NCBI RefSeq assembly: GCF_905220415.1
Contig: NC_059542.1
Span: 9,424,001 to 9,488,000, forward strand
Origin: Colias croceus
Taxonomy: Eukaryota; Arthropoda; Insecta; Lepidoptera; Pieridae
DNA: 64,000 bases
Direction of reading: 5' to 3'
Position numbers and translations under genes: made by a program. Shown here one piece after another: positions 48,698 through 61,312 of the stretch; the stretch's first letter is position 1, and each line of letters starts with the position of its first letter. The notes under the pieces are model-generated. The model saw only the letters and a program-made list of their open reading frames with translations, did no database searches and was not told where the DNA came from.

Positions 48698-51600
48698 GGG
48701 TATGCTTTAGATATTAGTTTAATAATGATACGATATAATATGATAGCAAAAATAAGCGTAAGTACGACCCAGGCTTTCTAATTATGATGTAAAATTAATT
48801 AGAGACAATCAGCCAACAAAGTTATATAGATGGAATAAGAAATAATTAGAAATACGTACTTATAATATAAGAATGGCAACTTAAAATCAATATTACCAAG
48901 TTTTTTTTATACTGCTATAAAAACACAAAACAAAAATATGAACTTTCTTACAATCCAGATAAAATCTTCCAATTTCTGTACTTTTCACCACCAGTAGATC
49001 CTACAAAACAGTAATTACGAATACCTTTCGAATGAAAGCGGCGCATTGAAAGTAAGGGAATTGCCTCGTAAGAAATTTTTATATTTCGATGTAAACATCA
49101 GTTCTGGAGCACAGAAAGCAAACCAATCCCACTCTACAATTTCAATATTTGCGCCGACTGACTTGCAGCGCAATTTACCTTGAGAACTTTTGGGTGAAAT
49201 GCAACTACTTGGCAACTGAATAAATATATTTAAGAAAAATCTCACAGTAACCGCTCAGCCGTGGATTTGTACGAAATGAAGGGAATTAAATGCTTTGCTG
49301 TATTTAATCGTTTCAAAGCGGTATAAAATTGTGTACAACATTGAAAACGTCCAGTAATTATGGATTATTTGTGCTCAGCTATCTAAAGCTTTTTCAGGTT
49401 TTGGTTTGTTTGACGGGTTTTATAAATGACTACTAAGTTTGCGATTTCCATAAGTCTTTAAATGAGGTTTGCGTTTCAATGATAATAATTAGTATGATGC
49501 AAGTAGAAATATAATATTTTGAGGATGATTAATTTTTGTATGAGAAATTAAATGCTGCATGAAATATTAACAGTATAGCCTACTAAAATATCTATTATTT
49601 ATTGATGTAAATAGATGTATATTATTGAGACGATAAGGATCTTCTTTTCCATTTTTACCCATCATATTTTTCAAAACATTTTTAATATTAAAATCAGATT
49701 AAGAAAATGTTCCAAATACTCACAATATAATACGCAAAACATTTAATTAGAAGTCAGAACGGGAACGCGGTCTAACAAGCCTTTACAATACATTTTGTTC
49801 GCGCGAGCGTGCATTGCCCATATCATTACTTGCAACGACAACTGCTTTCAGCACTACAATAAAAATTCTACTGGGAAATTTTGAATTTATACCCGCTTTG
49901 GATATTTGGAGCATTTTATAATGTGTGCGGAATTTCAGGTGGATAATTTTGTTTATGCTATGACCAGAATGTGATTCTAGTTAGCTTTAGGGCTTTTCAT
50001 ATATTTTGACCGTTGCGTTTACTTTGAGGGCTTTATTTGGATATTAAAACTTCACAACCTTTTAAGTACTGTAGGTACGAAGGAATTGTAAAATTGTAAT
50101 ACATTCGCATAAATTTAACAAAAAATTGTGTCCTAATATATCAAACGAAAGAAATCTTACTTGTAAAGCTTTGTTTATTATTATTGAAATAAATTTAAGG
50201 CGAAAAACGCTTGATAGATATTTACCAAATGTGTTTTCATTTCTTTAAATGGAGACATACGGCTGTCTAGTGCTTTCTGTTTAGGATAAATAATCATTAA
50301 ATTATAAGCGTGGGTAGACTAATGTCCTAGAAAACTGACGTGAAAAATTTAGTTTTTAGAAACGAATTTCTTTTTTTCTAATATACATATTATATCAGAA
50401 AAAAAAAACTTTTTTTTAAGAATAAATGTGATTAAATGATAACATTTAATCATCTGTTTATTTTTCTGCTACTAATAATAACTAATATAATAGAAGACGA
50501 ACAAAAGGAAACATAACAGTAGCGATCTTTCAAAAGTCTTCAGCGTATCAAAATTCGTATTTATCTTTTACTGTTACATATATAATGAATCCACAAGCTT
50601 TATTCCAGCCATTCTCGTATAACCAATAACTTAGTAAGTCGCAAAATCAAGCGAATGCTCATATACGGGACATGCATGTATTTGCCGGCTCACAGTAAAC
50701 AAACACGTATTGAAACGTGTCTGTTGGTTCTAAATATTCCGGTCGAGTGGGCAAAGGTAATGTTCAGTGTAGACGTTTGTTTGAGCAGCATTGCTTCGTG
50801 TAAATACGTGGGGAATGTCTGAATCTGTCCGCTTTGACGCCTCATGTCGGACACTCGTGTTAGACACTCATTGGCAGCGGCTTTGAAACACAAAGCTTCT
50901 TAGGGCATGCATTGTTTAAACGCAAACAGTTATAGTGATGGGTTCGCTTCAGTCAGAATGATTCTTGTATGATACTCGAGCTGTGTTTTGTGTCCTGATA
51001 ACTGTCTTCCTTCAAAAGGATAATTGTAGTCAAAGTGAATGCTGTTTCTAAAGTTAACTTTCTTGGTTTTCTAAAAGTTGTAAAAGGAAACCTTCATTCG
51101 TTTTATTGTACATAATAACCCAATAATTTATTATACATCTTAACATAGCATACAGTATTTATATTAAAATAATTTATGTCGATACACAAGAACTTGTAAA
51201 CAGTATCGAGTTAAATCAGAGTTTGTAAATTAGCAACTAAAGGGACACATAAAATATAACTATATCCAGTATCGCGTCAGTCCAACTATCGCGACTGTTA
51301 CTTATAAACAATTTAATTAGTACTCAACTCCGACACCCAGCCAACTTGGAATGAAGCTTTGTTTAATGCGCTTTAGAAATATTATATCTCATGCGGGCGT
51401 CGCATTGTTTGTTGCACGTAACATTCTCGAAGTTGGGAGTTTGTCTTCTAGGGGATTTACCTGCATTCAGGTATTATTCTTCGCTAGCGAACCCGGCCGC
51501 TTCGCTTCGCTTTTGTAACGTGTGCACGCGGAGACAAACGTTTACTGCAAATCTAAAAGTGAGTTTGTTATGTTGCGTAATAATAAAAGATGACATTAAG

Positions 51601-51887
51601 TCGATATAATATTTAATCAAAATAGAACATTTTGTCAAAAATATAATATAAGACGTAAACATACTAAAATCACACGAAGAAAGTTATTTTGAAAACCTTG
51701 GCCAAAAATAATGATGTCTAATAATAATGCATTGGCAACAATTCAGGACGTTCATTGTCTATACAAGTACATGTACAATTGGTCCCTAGGAAAAACAGGA
51801 CACAATTTAAAAGCTGAATAACATATTGTTTGCGTTGTACAAAGATTAATAAGATATAATTACTCGCGTAGCTGAAGCGTAGTACTA
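48698..51887. other. Non-coding stretch
   Basis: 3.2 kb presumed intronic. A GC-richer patch at 51380-51560 with a 72-codon + frame lacks splice-bounded coding support and hydrophobic C-terminal character, so I did not take it as the missing last exon. A small palindrome (GATTAAATG-ATAA-CATTTAATC) lies at about 50431-50452. Confidence 0.5.
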
Positions 51888-52267
51888 AAGGTGAACGCAC
51901 ACTTTTCCGTACCGAACGTTGACTTTGAATCGTTGATACATGAAGTTGATTCATGTATCAACGATTCAAAGTCAAAGCCTCGCACGCATCGCGGTGATAA
52001 CAATCGACACAGCCAAAGTAATCGTTTTTAGCTGAAAAAATCTGATTGCTTTGACGTTTGCAGCTAAATGTCACGTCCTTATAACAAACAAACATACAAG
52101 AGCTCCTGCGGGGTCGACGATATCGCATATCGAATCCGATGATGTCATCAAAATTTGTCTAAAATTCAGGTACAAGTGTGCTAAGTTTAACAAGACTTCG
52201 TGTAAAAAATTTTAATTTGTATCATTCGTTTCGTTCGACGTGTTCGGATAAGTGTGCGCTCACCTTT
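51888..52267. mobile_element. MITE with TA flanks and an internal perfect hairpin
   Basis: The left end AAAGGTGAACGCACACTTTTCCG and the reverse of the right end, AAAGGTGAGCGCACACTTATCCG, match at about 21 of 23 positions. TA adjoins each end, fitting a Tc1/mariner-type target. The interior has no coding capacity. A perfect 26-bp hairpin sits close to the left end at 51919-51975. Confidence 0.8.
51919..51975. repeat. Perfect 26-bp inverted repeat with 5-base loop
   Basis: The left arm 51919-51944 starts TTGACTTTGAATCGTTGATA and the right arm 51950-51975 is its exact complement; the loop is GTTGA. It lies inside the MITE, off-centre. It is not needed for the terminal repeats and has stayed perfect. 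Confidence 0.9.
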
Positions 52268-53860
52268 ATACGGGAGGGGCGAAGGCGGGAAAGCGGAAAG
52301 TGTGTCAATTGCCTACAGCGTGTAGTGTGCGTTAAGCGTCATAGAAATTAATATAAAAATCCCGTTTCTACCCTTGCTAATTACGAAGGTATGAATTGTT
52401 TAGGGTACTAATGAATTGGTGAATTTTTAACTCGTTTCGTATGTCATTTGAGTGATGATTTTGTACAGCATTTTTGTTTGTACCTATGTATATAATACAA
52501 TCAACGCTTTATCTCACAGATGAATAAACATATTCATTAATAGATAATACCTTGCATAAATGCGAAATGGTAGCATTCATTAAAAAAAATTGTCATAATT
52601 TAGCACGCACTAAGCATGAATATAAGGCAAGGTCACTAAAGTGCTTAAGGTAACTTTGAGGTCCCCACAGTTCCTCTTCCGCCCAAGATAAACCTTTTTA
52701 ATAAAGTATTATGAGGCCATGGCGCCCTTTATAAAAAAAAATCTTACAAAACATCATTTTCCACTCATCCAGATTAACGATTACACCAGAAAGTGTATAA
52801 TAATGAATTAATTGAGGAAGTTTACTGCGAATTTAAAAAACAAAACAGCTAAACATTCATTACTTGGAATTATCGTGTTTTTTGCGAAAAGAACTGTTAA
52901 GCCGAAATATTTTGGGGAGATTAGTGCTGACGTTTATTTTCGATAAACTTTTTATTTTTTCCCACTTTTTTCCATTTTATTGACATTAAAGACATGCCAC
53001 GTGGTTTACAGATATTAACTGTAACTTCAAATTGATTACATATATTACAGATATAATAAAATTGCAATAAATGTTAACCCGATCAACTATGTCTGTCTTG
53101 TCTTATTTCAAGTTTGATTTGAACCTTACCAACACAATCCAAAAGGTTCATAGGTACACTTACTCCTAATTGATATTTAACTAATAAAATATCAAACTTG
53201 TCTAACTTCACATCGGTACGTTACCCGTTAACTTTCTGAAAGTGACTCTTTGAAAATCAATACTTTAGAATTCTCAATGACTTACCAAACTTATTATCAG
53301 AGCAATAAATCGAAATATAATTGTACAGAAAAAGTCCTTGACAATTTCAAATAAATTTATTGGTTTAATTCATCTTATCTTACTGTTGAATAAAAAATAT
53401 CGATATGAAAGGAACTTGGACGCTCTACTCCATTAATGCTATTAACGTAATGATCACCGGCCACGCCCACTAAATTACAAAACAAAGCATTTTTGTTAAA
53501 GATGTTTTCTTTCCCCTTTTTATGGCTTATTCCCTTTTAGCGCGTCTTCTTGTTAACTCGAGGTTGAATGCGTGTTGTGAGACTGTATTTCTAATAAGAC
53601 AATATATGTTGGACATGTTTGAACAATACTAATAATAAAAAGTAATCATATTTTTACATAGTACAGTACATTAAACAATATGTACTGAACTGAACGTAAT
53701 AATTAAATCGATTAATTATGATCGTAGCAATAATTGAGTTTATTCAGATTGTATTATCTTCAAAAGAGGATATTAATCTATCTACATATAATATCAAAAT
53801 TAATCCCAAAATGTGTTGGTCAGCGCATAACTTTAGAACAGCTGAACCGATTTCTTTAAT
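52268..53860. other. Non-coding stretch
   Basis: AT-rich. At 53828-53860 the phrase AACAGCTGAACCGATTTCTT resembles the interior of Helitron-like copies, directly before the LINE tail, so a fragment may have been interrupted by that insertion. Confidence 0.45.
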
Positions 53861-53865
53861 TCTTT

Positions 53866-55481
53866 TTTTATTTTTTATTTTTTTATTTTTTTTATTATAA
53901 ATAGGTAGACGTTTGACCGCTATCCTGCCTGATGTAAAGCAGTGATGCGATCTATTTAGGAGCACGTCTACCCAGAAGAAGCCTATTCACTCTGGACTTG
54001 AAGAGCTGGATATTGTAGTCCACGGGGAACACCGACGATGGAAGAGAATTCCATTCCTTCGCAGTTCGGATGAAAAAAGAATTTGCATAACGCTGCGTAC
54101 GTACATTGAGGAATGTCGACTGTGAAGGGATGGAATCCCATTCCCCGTCTAGATGAGCGGTGAAGAAATGGGGAAGATGGAACCAGGTGGTGGAGTTCAT
54201 TCGCACATTCACCAAAATGAATTCTGTAGAAAACCGATAGGCATGCTACTTGCCGGCGATGGTCAAGACTTTGGAGGCCACGACGAATTAATGAGGGATC
54301 GCCAATGATTCTACAAGCACGTCTCTCCATTGATTCCAAAGCACCAAGGTGAGTTTTGGCGGAACCCGCCCAAAGATGACTACAATACTCCACACACGAC
54401 CGAATTTGAGCTTGGTAGAGTTGAAGGAGCTGTGCCGGTGTGAAGAAATGTCTCACTTTTGCTAATATGCCAAGCTTTTTGGCAGCTACTTGGGCTTTGG
54501 CTTCAATGAATTGACGAAAGTTTAGATTTGCAGAAATCGACATACCCAGTAATTCGAGGTTGGGGGTTAATGCTATCGGTACATCATGAAAAGAAGGAGA
54601 TAGGTGAAGTGGATTCCGCTTCGCAGTAAAAAGACACGCCTGTGTTTTGGTAGCGTTAAATTCAACCAGATTATCATTGGCCCAATTCGTAACGTCCAGC
54701 AAGGCTGAGTTGATACGCGAAATCATGGCCTCCCGTTCAAATCTGATACTGACCTGAGATGCTTGAGCGCTGGACAGGTACCTCTCTACGACAGTAGTAT
54801 CATCTGCATAACCGAACATGTTAGGTTTGAGGAGGTCGTTTATGTGCAGAAGCAATAAAGTCGCTGAGAGAACAGATCCCTGAGGAACACCGGCATTAAT
54901 GGTCATTTCATCTGACGAACAACCGTCAATAATGACACGAATCGTACGTTCACTCAGGAAATCAGCTATCCAGACGCACAGGTCATTTGGAATTCCATAA
55001 GATGGAAGCTTGCTCAAAAGGCTCGCGTGCCAAACTTTGTCGAAAGCCTTGGAGATGTCTAGGGAGACGGCAAGTGCCTCACCGTGATTATCCAAGGCCT
55101 CCCCCCATAAATGCGTAGCGTGCGCAAGAAGATCGCCAGTTGACTTCTTTTTGCGGAAACCATACTGTCGGTCGCTTAGGAGGTCGTTGGCTTCTAGGTA
55201 TGCAAGTAGTTGATCGTTCAATATACGCTCCATAATCTTAGAGAGTATGGAGGTTATTGATATGGGTCGATAGTTCGTAGGATCAGCACGACTACCCTTC
55301 TTCGGCACGGGCTGAACATTGGCAAGCTTCCAGCTTTTGGGAACTATACGATGATTTTAATGAAAGGCGGAAAAGGCGCGTCAGCACTGGAGACAATTCT
55401 GGTGCACAATTCTTAAATACTACCGCTGGCAAACCGTCCGGTCCACTGGATTTGTTCACGTCTAGATTGCGGAGGGTTTTA
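53866..55481 (-). mobile_element. 5'-truncated, frameshifted LINE
   Basis: Minus-strand element: a partial RT ORF (55480-53952) with two frameshifts, a short 3' UTR and an A-rich tail (T-rich on +, from 53866 down to about 53850). It starts abruptly inside the RT region and directly abuts a tRNA-derived SINE at 55482. Same lineage as 26084-26826. Confidence 0.85.
53952..55480 (-). pseudogene. LINE reverse transcriptase with two frameshifts
   Basis: Reading 5' to 3' on the minus strand: a first segment with LDVNKSSGPDGLPAVVFKN; then a frameshift near 55350, after which SWKLANVQPVPKKG continues in the main frame. The main frame (55308-53983) carries NYRPISITSILSKIMERIL, LDISKAFDKVWH, AGVPQGSVLSATLLLLHIND, the catalytic FGYADD box and QIRSCVEYCSHLWAGSA. 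A second shift near 54103, probably one extra base, moves the sequence to RYANSFFIRTAKEWNSLPSS and the stop at 53952. Endonuclease and the N-terminus are absent. The intact catalytic motifs suggest few mutations since insertion. Family: jockey/BS-like LINE. Confidence 0.88.
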
Positions 55482-55616
55482 AGATAGATAATTTACACCC
55501 AGACACAGAGCAAACATCTATGTTCATCACACAAATATTTGTCCCGGGTGGGAAACGAACCCACAACCTCTAGCTTGGAAGGCAGGGTCACTACCAACCA
55601 AACCAACCGGTCAGTC
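55482..55616 (-). mobile_element. tRNA-derived SINE (5' head and body)
   Basis: On the minus strand the sequence begins CTGACCGGTTGGTTTGGTTG and has GGTTGTGGGTTCGTTTCCCA, then ACCCGGGACAAATATTTGTG. TGGTTTGGTTGG resembles a polymerase III A box (55594-55605) and GGTTCGTTTCC a B box (55551-55561), about 35 bases apart as in a tRNA. No clover-leaf anticodon arm is convincing, so it is a SINE rather than a tRNA gene. The expected 3' tail is replaced by LINE sequence. Confidence 0.75.
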
Positions 55617-55740
55617 CTTGGTCTATATATTCGAAGTTTTCATAAAAATATTCATCCTTAAAGACAAAGTAATCTGTTTTACAAGAATAAGTGCGAATCT
55701 ACACTATACTAATACCTATCTTCCTAAACCCTAAGACTAA

Positions 55741-55955
55741 CTAAAAAATTGGTTGTCTGTAAAGTCGGTTTACTGACGATAGTTGAACGTGACAATGTCC
55801 GATTGTGCTTCTTTGTCGTTCGTTCCGCGCTCTCGCTCGCACTTCAAGCCTTACATGGAACGCCTCAGAGCGAGGTAACGCCGCATGAGTCATGTTTTTC
55901 GGGCGTGCAGGCGGCTCTATCGAATTATAAGACGTTGTCACGTCAAAACTAGCAT
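55741..55955. repeat. GC-rich block, probable interspersed repeat
   Basis: About 210 bp of distinctly GC-richer sequence with TTCGTTCCGCGCTCTCGCTC in the middle. Imperfect inverted ends (TTGAACGTGACAATGTC near 55781; reverse of the right side TTTGACGTGACAACGTC) suggest a foldback or MITE. Frames of 66-67 codons on both strands over it have no recognised motif. Confidence 0.5.
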
Positions 55956-58900
55956 ATTTTACAACAACAATATTCTAAATTCTTAATTTGGAATGCTATA
56001 AAAGATACAGCTTCATTATTACATCAAGATTCGATACTATAAATCATTATATACGATAAATATAATATTGCAATCGAACTTGAGATGTTACTCTACTACA
56101 CATTTCATCAGTACATTCAAAATACGCATTAAAAACATGTTCTACTTAAAATATAATTAACACCAAACTTCACTCCAATAGTATCTATATTTGTGACAAT
56201 CATAAACCCTAACAAATCAGTTTCAAACGAGGTTCACGCGAAATGTATACAATATTATTTCTTTTCCTACCATTATCACGAGGCGAAGGCGTCCAGGCGT
56301 TAAGATATTGTTTGCGTTCCTGTATTGTGTTTTATTCATTTTAATTTTGAACAAGCTCGTATAAATATTCGGAAGGAGATGTTTCAAATGCCTTATGTTG
56401 ATACAGCTTTTGATAATGTGAATAATGTAATAAAATGACCCAAAATTTCAAAACGGCGGCTTAATTTGGCCGGCTTTCTTTTAAGAATTCGCAATTGAAT
56501 TGTTGTTATATTGAAACGCGGTGATAAAATGCTCTAAATGAGTGCAGTTGGTTTTTTTTTTTGTTACACAAATAAAACAAACGTGCATTTTTCATGAATG
56601 TATTCTAATTTCAAGTTATGTTTCCAATCGAAATTAAAAAGGGGATTTTCTATAGGTTTAGAACTATTATAATAGATTATGCTAGAAATAATTTCCTGAA
56701 AGAATGACAACTTAGTAAAATAAAATTCGTGGAAAATAGTACTTTCCCACTTACAATTCCATTTCTACAATTTATATTCAAATGGAAACATAATTTAATA
56801 ATCCAGATGGAAATTAAAAGCAGAATGATAAATTATGCAATAATGATATTAATCTGAAGACAATGCAATTGCTGTGAGAAGAAAAACGTAATTTAAACAG
56901 CAGGAAATAGGTTAGAGTCGAGCAGGCTAGAATAATTAGGTTAAGTTTCATATAACGTGGATATAGAAGTTCTTCAAACAGAATAACTTAAACATTTACC
57001 GCTGAGTCCCGTGGACTAACTTATTTCAAGCATTTTTCCCGCATCGCTAAAAGCACTTATAATAATTAGCTAACTCGACTCTAATTTCATGGACCAACAG
57101 CGCATCATGGATGTTTGTTTGAACTATTTAAATGTGCAAACTAAGAACTTCTAGTTTTGGAAATATAAATCTTCTGTAAAGTGATATAACACTATAAATA
57201 AAAAATTTAAAGAGCAATTTGTATATTACATATCGAACAACTGATAGTTGTTACGAAATTATAATTAATTTAAAGATATAACATAAATTGAAACATAATA
57301 CATATAGGTAGTAGGAAAATGCATAGGTACATTCTCCATTTCGGATAAGGAAACCAATACACTCGTTAAGTCTTATCGAAATCCATCCACCACATTGAAG
57401 GCAGATTATTTGTTTCATTTTAACCCTCACACAGCAATCCTGCTTCCCCCTTATCTTCCTTCAAAACAAAACATATCCTGAACCCAATTCGTGGACACTG
57501 TAATTACTGGAGACAATACACCATCGAGGGTCACGGTCAATAGAATTTGACGAACGTACTCTTTGTCTTTGATCCATCCTATCTCTCGACGTAATTAAAC
57601 CATAGATTTATCAACTATCGCATAGGCATCGTTACAGCCATTCCAATGGCCTATCGATATTCAAATTCGCATAATTATCAACGCAATTAATGTTTAATGT
57701 AACGATATTGACAATGGCCGATAAAGGTCCCACCTGACGTAATGGAATGGTGTGAAAGGGTGAATGAACTCTGCATTTGCAATGCGAAACGAGATAGCGT
57801 TTTGATACTCTCACTTTCCTGTGACTGAGTGAGAAAGGCGTCAGATCGTTATAGACATACCATCTACAATACTAAGAGCCTGGATCTACTTCTTACTAGA
57901 CTAGACTTAATTTAAAGATAAGCTACGTTTGCTATCTCTCCCTATATCTACTATAACTATATTTTCCAACGTTCTATACGCATCTAAGAGCTTCTGGATT
58001 CAATGCTACGAACAGGATAATAATTTGTGCTATCAGTTTAACATTGCATAGGCGGCTGATCGCCTACACCTGTAAAGCTATCTGTTAACCAGACTTGGAA
58101 TCGATTTGAGTTGAGATGACAGCCCATTTACAGAAGGATAGGTACTCATGTCTTCAATCTAACCTTATTCGATCCAAAATAATCTCAGTTCAATTATAAG
58201 TAGCGGCAGGTGGTAGTACACAGACGGCCTCAGAGGTAGACCATAGGCACACCGACTTATGTTCAAACATTTGCGCAGAGTTAAGTCGTTGTTTAATCCC
58301 CTCGTCTACTCGATACCACCAATATATTGAGAAACTATGTCTACACTAGTAATCTATTAACTTATGTCTATGCAGGCAAGTATTAACTAGCCTTAAAACT
58401 TGTTTAAAATTTGAAATATATCATGGAAACGCCTATAGAGATAGCCTTTATATCTGAATATAAGGTAAAATTATGCGATGCTATCTCCAGAAATATATAA
58501 AACCTAAATAATTTCGAACGTTTTTGAATTTATCCCTAAGAACAAGATCCTACTCAATATGATATGAGCCTTCTTTTGTAAAATTTTTGTTTTGCCAAAT
58601 ATTAAACAGACATTTATTAAACTTAATTCACAAAGACCTACAGTTGAAACATCAAAGTAATCTACCATAACTTTACTCACGTTGTGAACATACTAATATA
58701 ACTACGAGGTGCAGTCGCGGTTTTACTATTTTGACATTTTCAGGATGGACGCAGTCTACATGCACTGTTAGGATATCCCATGGGAATTAATTTCCGATAT
58801 GGACGATAATGATCCTGGTTTCAGGTCATGTACGTTGAAATTTCGATACATTTAGTAAAATGGAAATTTGTTCGCCCTAGGTCATTTCAGTTTGATGGGC

Positions 58901-60450
58901 AACAATAGAAGCCAATTTTGAACTAAACGCTGCTTTTATTGGTTCTGTAAGTTCACTATTACATACAGAACGGTGGCTAATGTTTGATTTGGTATGGATA
59001 ACATCATTGATCTCTTAATTACATTTTGCTCCCTATAGATTGTGAAACTGGAAAATGCGATTTCACGTAATGTAGCTTGTTTTAAATTCAAAATAACAAA
59101 GATTTTTTATGTTTTCAAAAGACGCCTAACGATATTATTTATCTTTAGGAAATCGGAATATTGAATGTAGTTTCCTTAGTTTCAAAGATAAAAATAATTA
59201 ATAGTTGCGGCATCTAAGGCAAAACATAATTTTTCGATCGTAGAGCACTCTAGTCTAATGCTACGCATTATGAATCGATCGTTGTCTTGTAAAATATCTC
59301 CAATAAATGGATGGATATTAAAAAACAAAGGAAACCATTTTATTGTATTTATGCGAGCGTGAGTCCCTGCAGTTTGAGCAAATGTGCTAATGTGTAATAG
59401 TAAGTAAAATTTTATGAAAAAGTATCAATAACATTTACTACAAAACGCAGTTAAATTAGTTATAAAAAATATAATTAAAACGCCGTCGTAGGATCGCTAC
59501 GTGGAATTGTATAGGTAAGTTTTTACGATCAAAGTCGTTTTTATTCTTAAAGTTTTTGATTTGTCTGCAATATAATTAAGTTTTCAGATACATGAATATA
59601 GATTGTGTTACATTTATTAGAAAAAATTAAAATTAAAATAAATTATGTATACAGATAATTTGTTAGAGATATTCGTTTTCCATGAGATTGAAAGAATTTT
59701 GATGTTTTTATGAAATAATTGTCATTTCCAACACGTGTAATAACAACGAATTGTTATCCAGTTTTAATATAAATACGTATTATTGTGATTAAGTCATTTT
59801 CGCTTTACTTCGCTTCTTTAATAATATTTTTTAAACGAAAAAGGACCAATGTTTTTTGGATTATAATGTTTTTCGTTTTGAAATTTTAGCATCTTTATGT
59901 TAACTCATTTTAAAGCTGTAAATTATTTAAATTTCTTTACACTAACATTAACATAAGTGACTTCAAATACGTAGTACATATCTGTCAACTGTGCTTCAAA
60001 TGTGTTTTCAATGTTTCTATGGTTAACCAATAAACGTCTTATCTTGCCAATTTATACGTAAAAGCCTACATGTTTCTAAACACGTATTGATATAATAAAC
60101 ATTTCCACGAAGATAAAAGGGGATATACATCAATCGGAATTCCACCACGGGACGCCACACTTAGTTGACGTGGAAATAATGTTAAGCGTATTTCTTTTAG
60201 CGAATAGTTGCCATAAAATATACATTTTCCGATTTAAATAACTGCCTGAGTGACAGACGCGACGCTTCTATCCATTTTTGCGAGCGAACGTGAAAAGTGA
60301 GTGACATTGCTGCCAATTCAGTATTTTTACTTTCGATCCGTCTAAAGCGATGTTGAGCTTGAATTTTTTATCGCTCTGATATTTTGGTGTATTTTTATAT
60401 AATAGTTTTAGTTTTATTCTTATTTCTCTAGCATTGGATAGTAACACAGT
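55956..60450. other. Long non-coding stretch
   Basis: 4.5 kb. A less AT-rich part at 57990-58320 (GGCGGCTGATCGCCTACACC; GTAGCGGCAGGTGGTAGTAC) could be an old repeat, but there is no second copy here. No splice-bounded exon with membrane-segment character, so the terminal Beat exon was not found. Confidence 0.5.
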
Positions 60451-60582
60451 GGGTTGCCTGGAAGAGATCACTTTTTAGTGATAAGGCCGCCCTCTGTGCT
60501 AGTTTAGCTATAAGTTTTAGTTTTATGTAATTTGTATAACTAGCATAGTAAAGTGTTATAAATAAATAAAATATATAAATAA
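60451..60582 (+). mobile_element. Solo LINE 3' end (same 3' UTR type as the 2.6-8.3 kb LINE)
   Basis: GGGTTGCCTGGAAGAG, then stem ATCACT-TTTT-AGTGAT (60467-60482), then AAGGCCGCCCTCTGTGCTAG and a tail of TAAATAAATAAAA match the 3' UTR at 2690-2740 in order. It is either a severely 5'-truncated LINE copy or a SINE that shares the LINE's 3' end. Confidence 0.7.
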
Positions 60583-60617
60583 CATTCGGTTGTAGTGCGA
60601 AATTATACAACTCATAA

Positions 60618-60914
60618 TTTAAAAAAAAATGCAATAAAAACTGTTTTGAGAATCATCCTACGTTTGGGTATTGTGTTGAGTTTCCCTTTAATTCGTGTGA
60701 AGTTTAGAATTGTACTTAAACAGTACTGTAATGATACTGAGAACTTAACATGCTGACTCATAGATTGTCATACTTTAAAAAAAATGCAATAAAAACTGTT
60801 TGAGATTCATCTTACGTTTGGGTATTGTGTCGAGTTTACCCATAGTTTACCTTGAATTAGTATGAAGTTTGGAGTGGTACAATGATCCTGAGAATTAATG
60901 CTGACTCATAGAAC
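60618..60914. repeat. ~155-bp tandem duplication
   Basis: Unit 1 (60618-60773) and unit 2 (60774-60914) both run from AAAAAATGCAATAAAAACTG through TTACGTTTGGGTATTGTG (CTACG in unit 1) to ATGCTGACTCATAGA. Moderate divergence and small indels make this an older duplication. Confidence 0.8.
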
Positions 60915-61129
60915 GTACCCACGTACATTGTATATGATGTTATTTTATGTTAATAGTGCCTACGTATTTTCTGGTACGTTTTGAATAATATAATACTGTC
61001 ATACATTTCAAAATTAATATAAATATTAATATAAGTAATACTTACTAACAAAAAAATCAAAGTAACATGCCATATTATGCTATAAATGTATGAGGTGAAT
61101 AAAGTGTTAATTAAAACCTTATTAAAACA

Positions 61130-61312
61130 CTAGTGGTCCGCCCCGGCTTCGCCCGTGGTACATATTTCGCAATAAAAGGTAGCCTATGTCCTTTCTCGGG
61201 TATTAAAATATCTCCATACCAAATTTCATGCAAATTGGTTCAGTAGTTTAGGCGTGATTGAGTAACAGACAGACAGAGTTACTTTCGCATTTATAAGTAA
61301 TATTAGTATGGA
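61130..61312 (-). mobile_element. Helitron-like element (inverted partner of 63787)
   Basis: On the minus strand it begins ATACTAATATTACTTATAAA, has GTAACTCTGTCTGTCTGTTA and ends GGGCGAAGCCGGGGCGGAC then CACTAG. It is about 90% identical by eye to 63787-63970 in the opposite orientation. Confidence 0.8.

Noticed and set aside
51391..51609. Candidate last exon of the Beat-like gene in a GC-richer patch
   Set aside because: No suitable acceptor in the needed phase, no hydrophobic C-terminal segment and no Beat-like residues.
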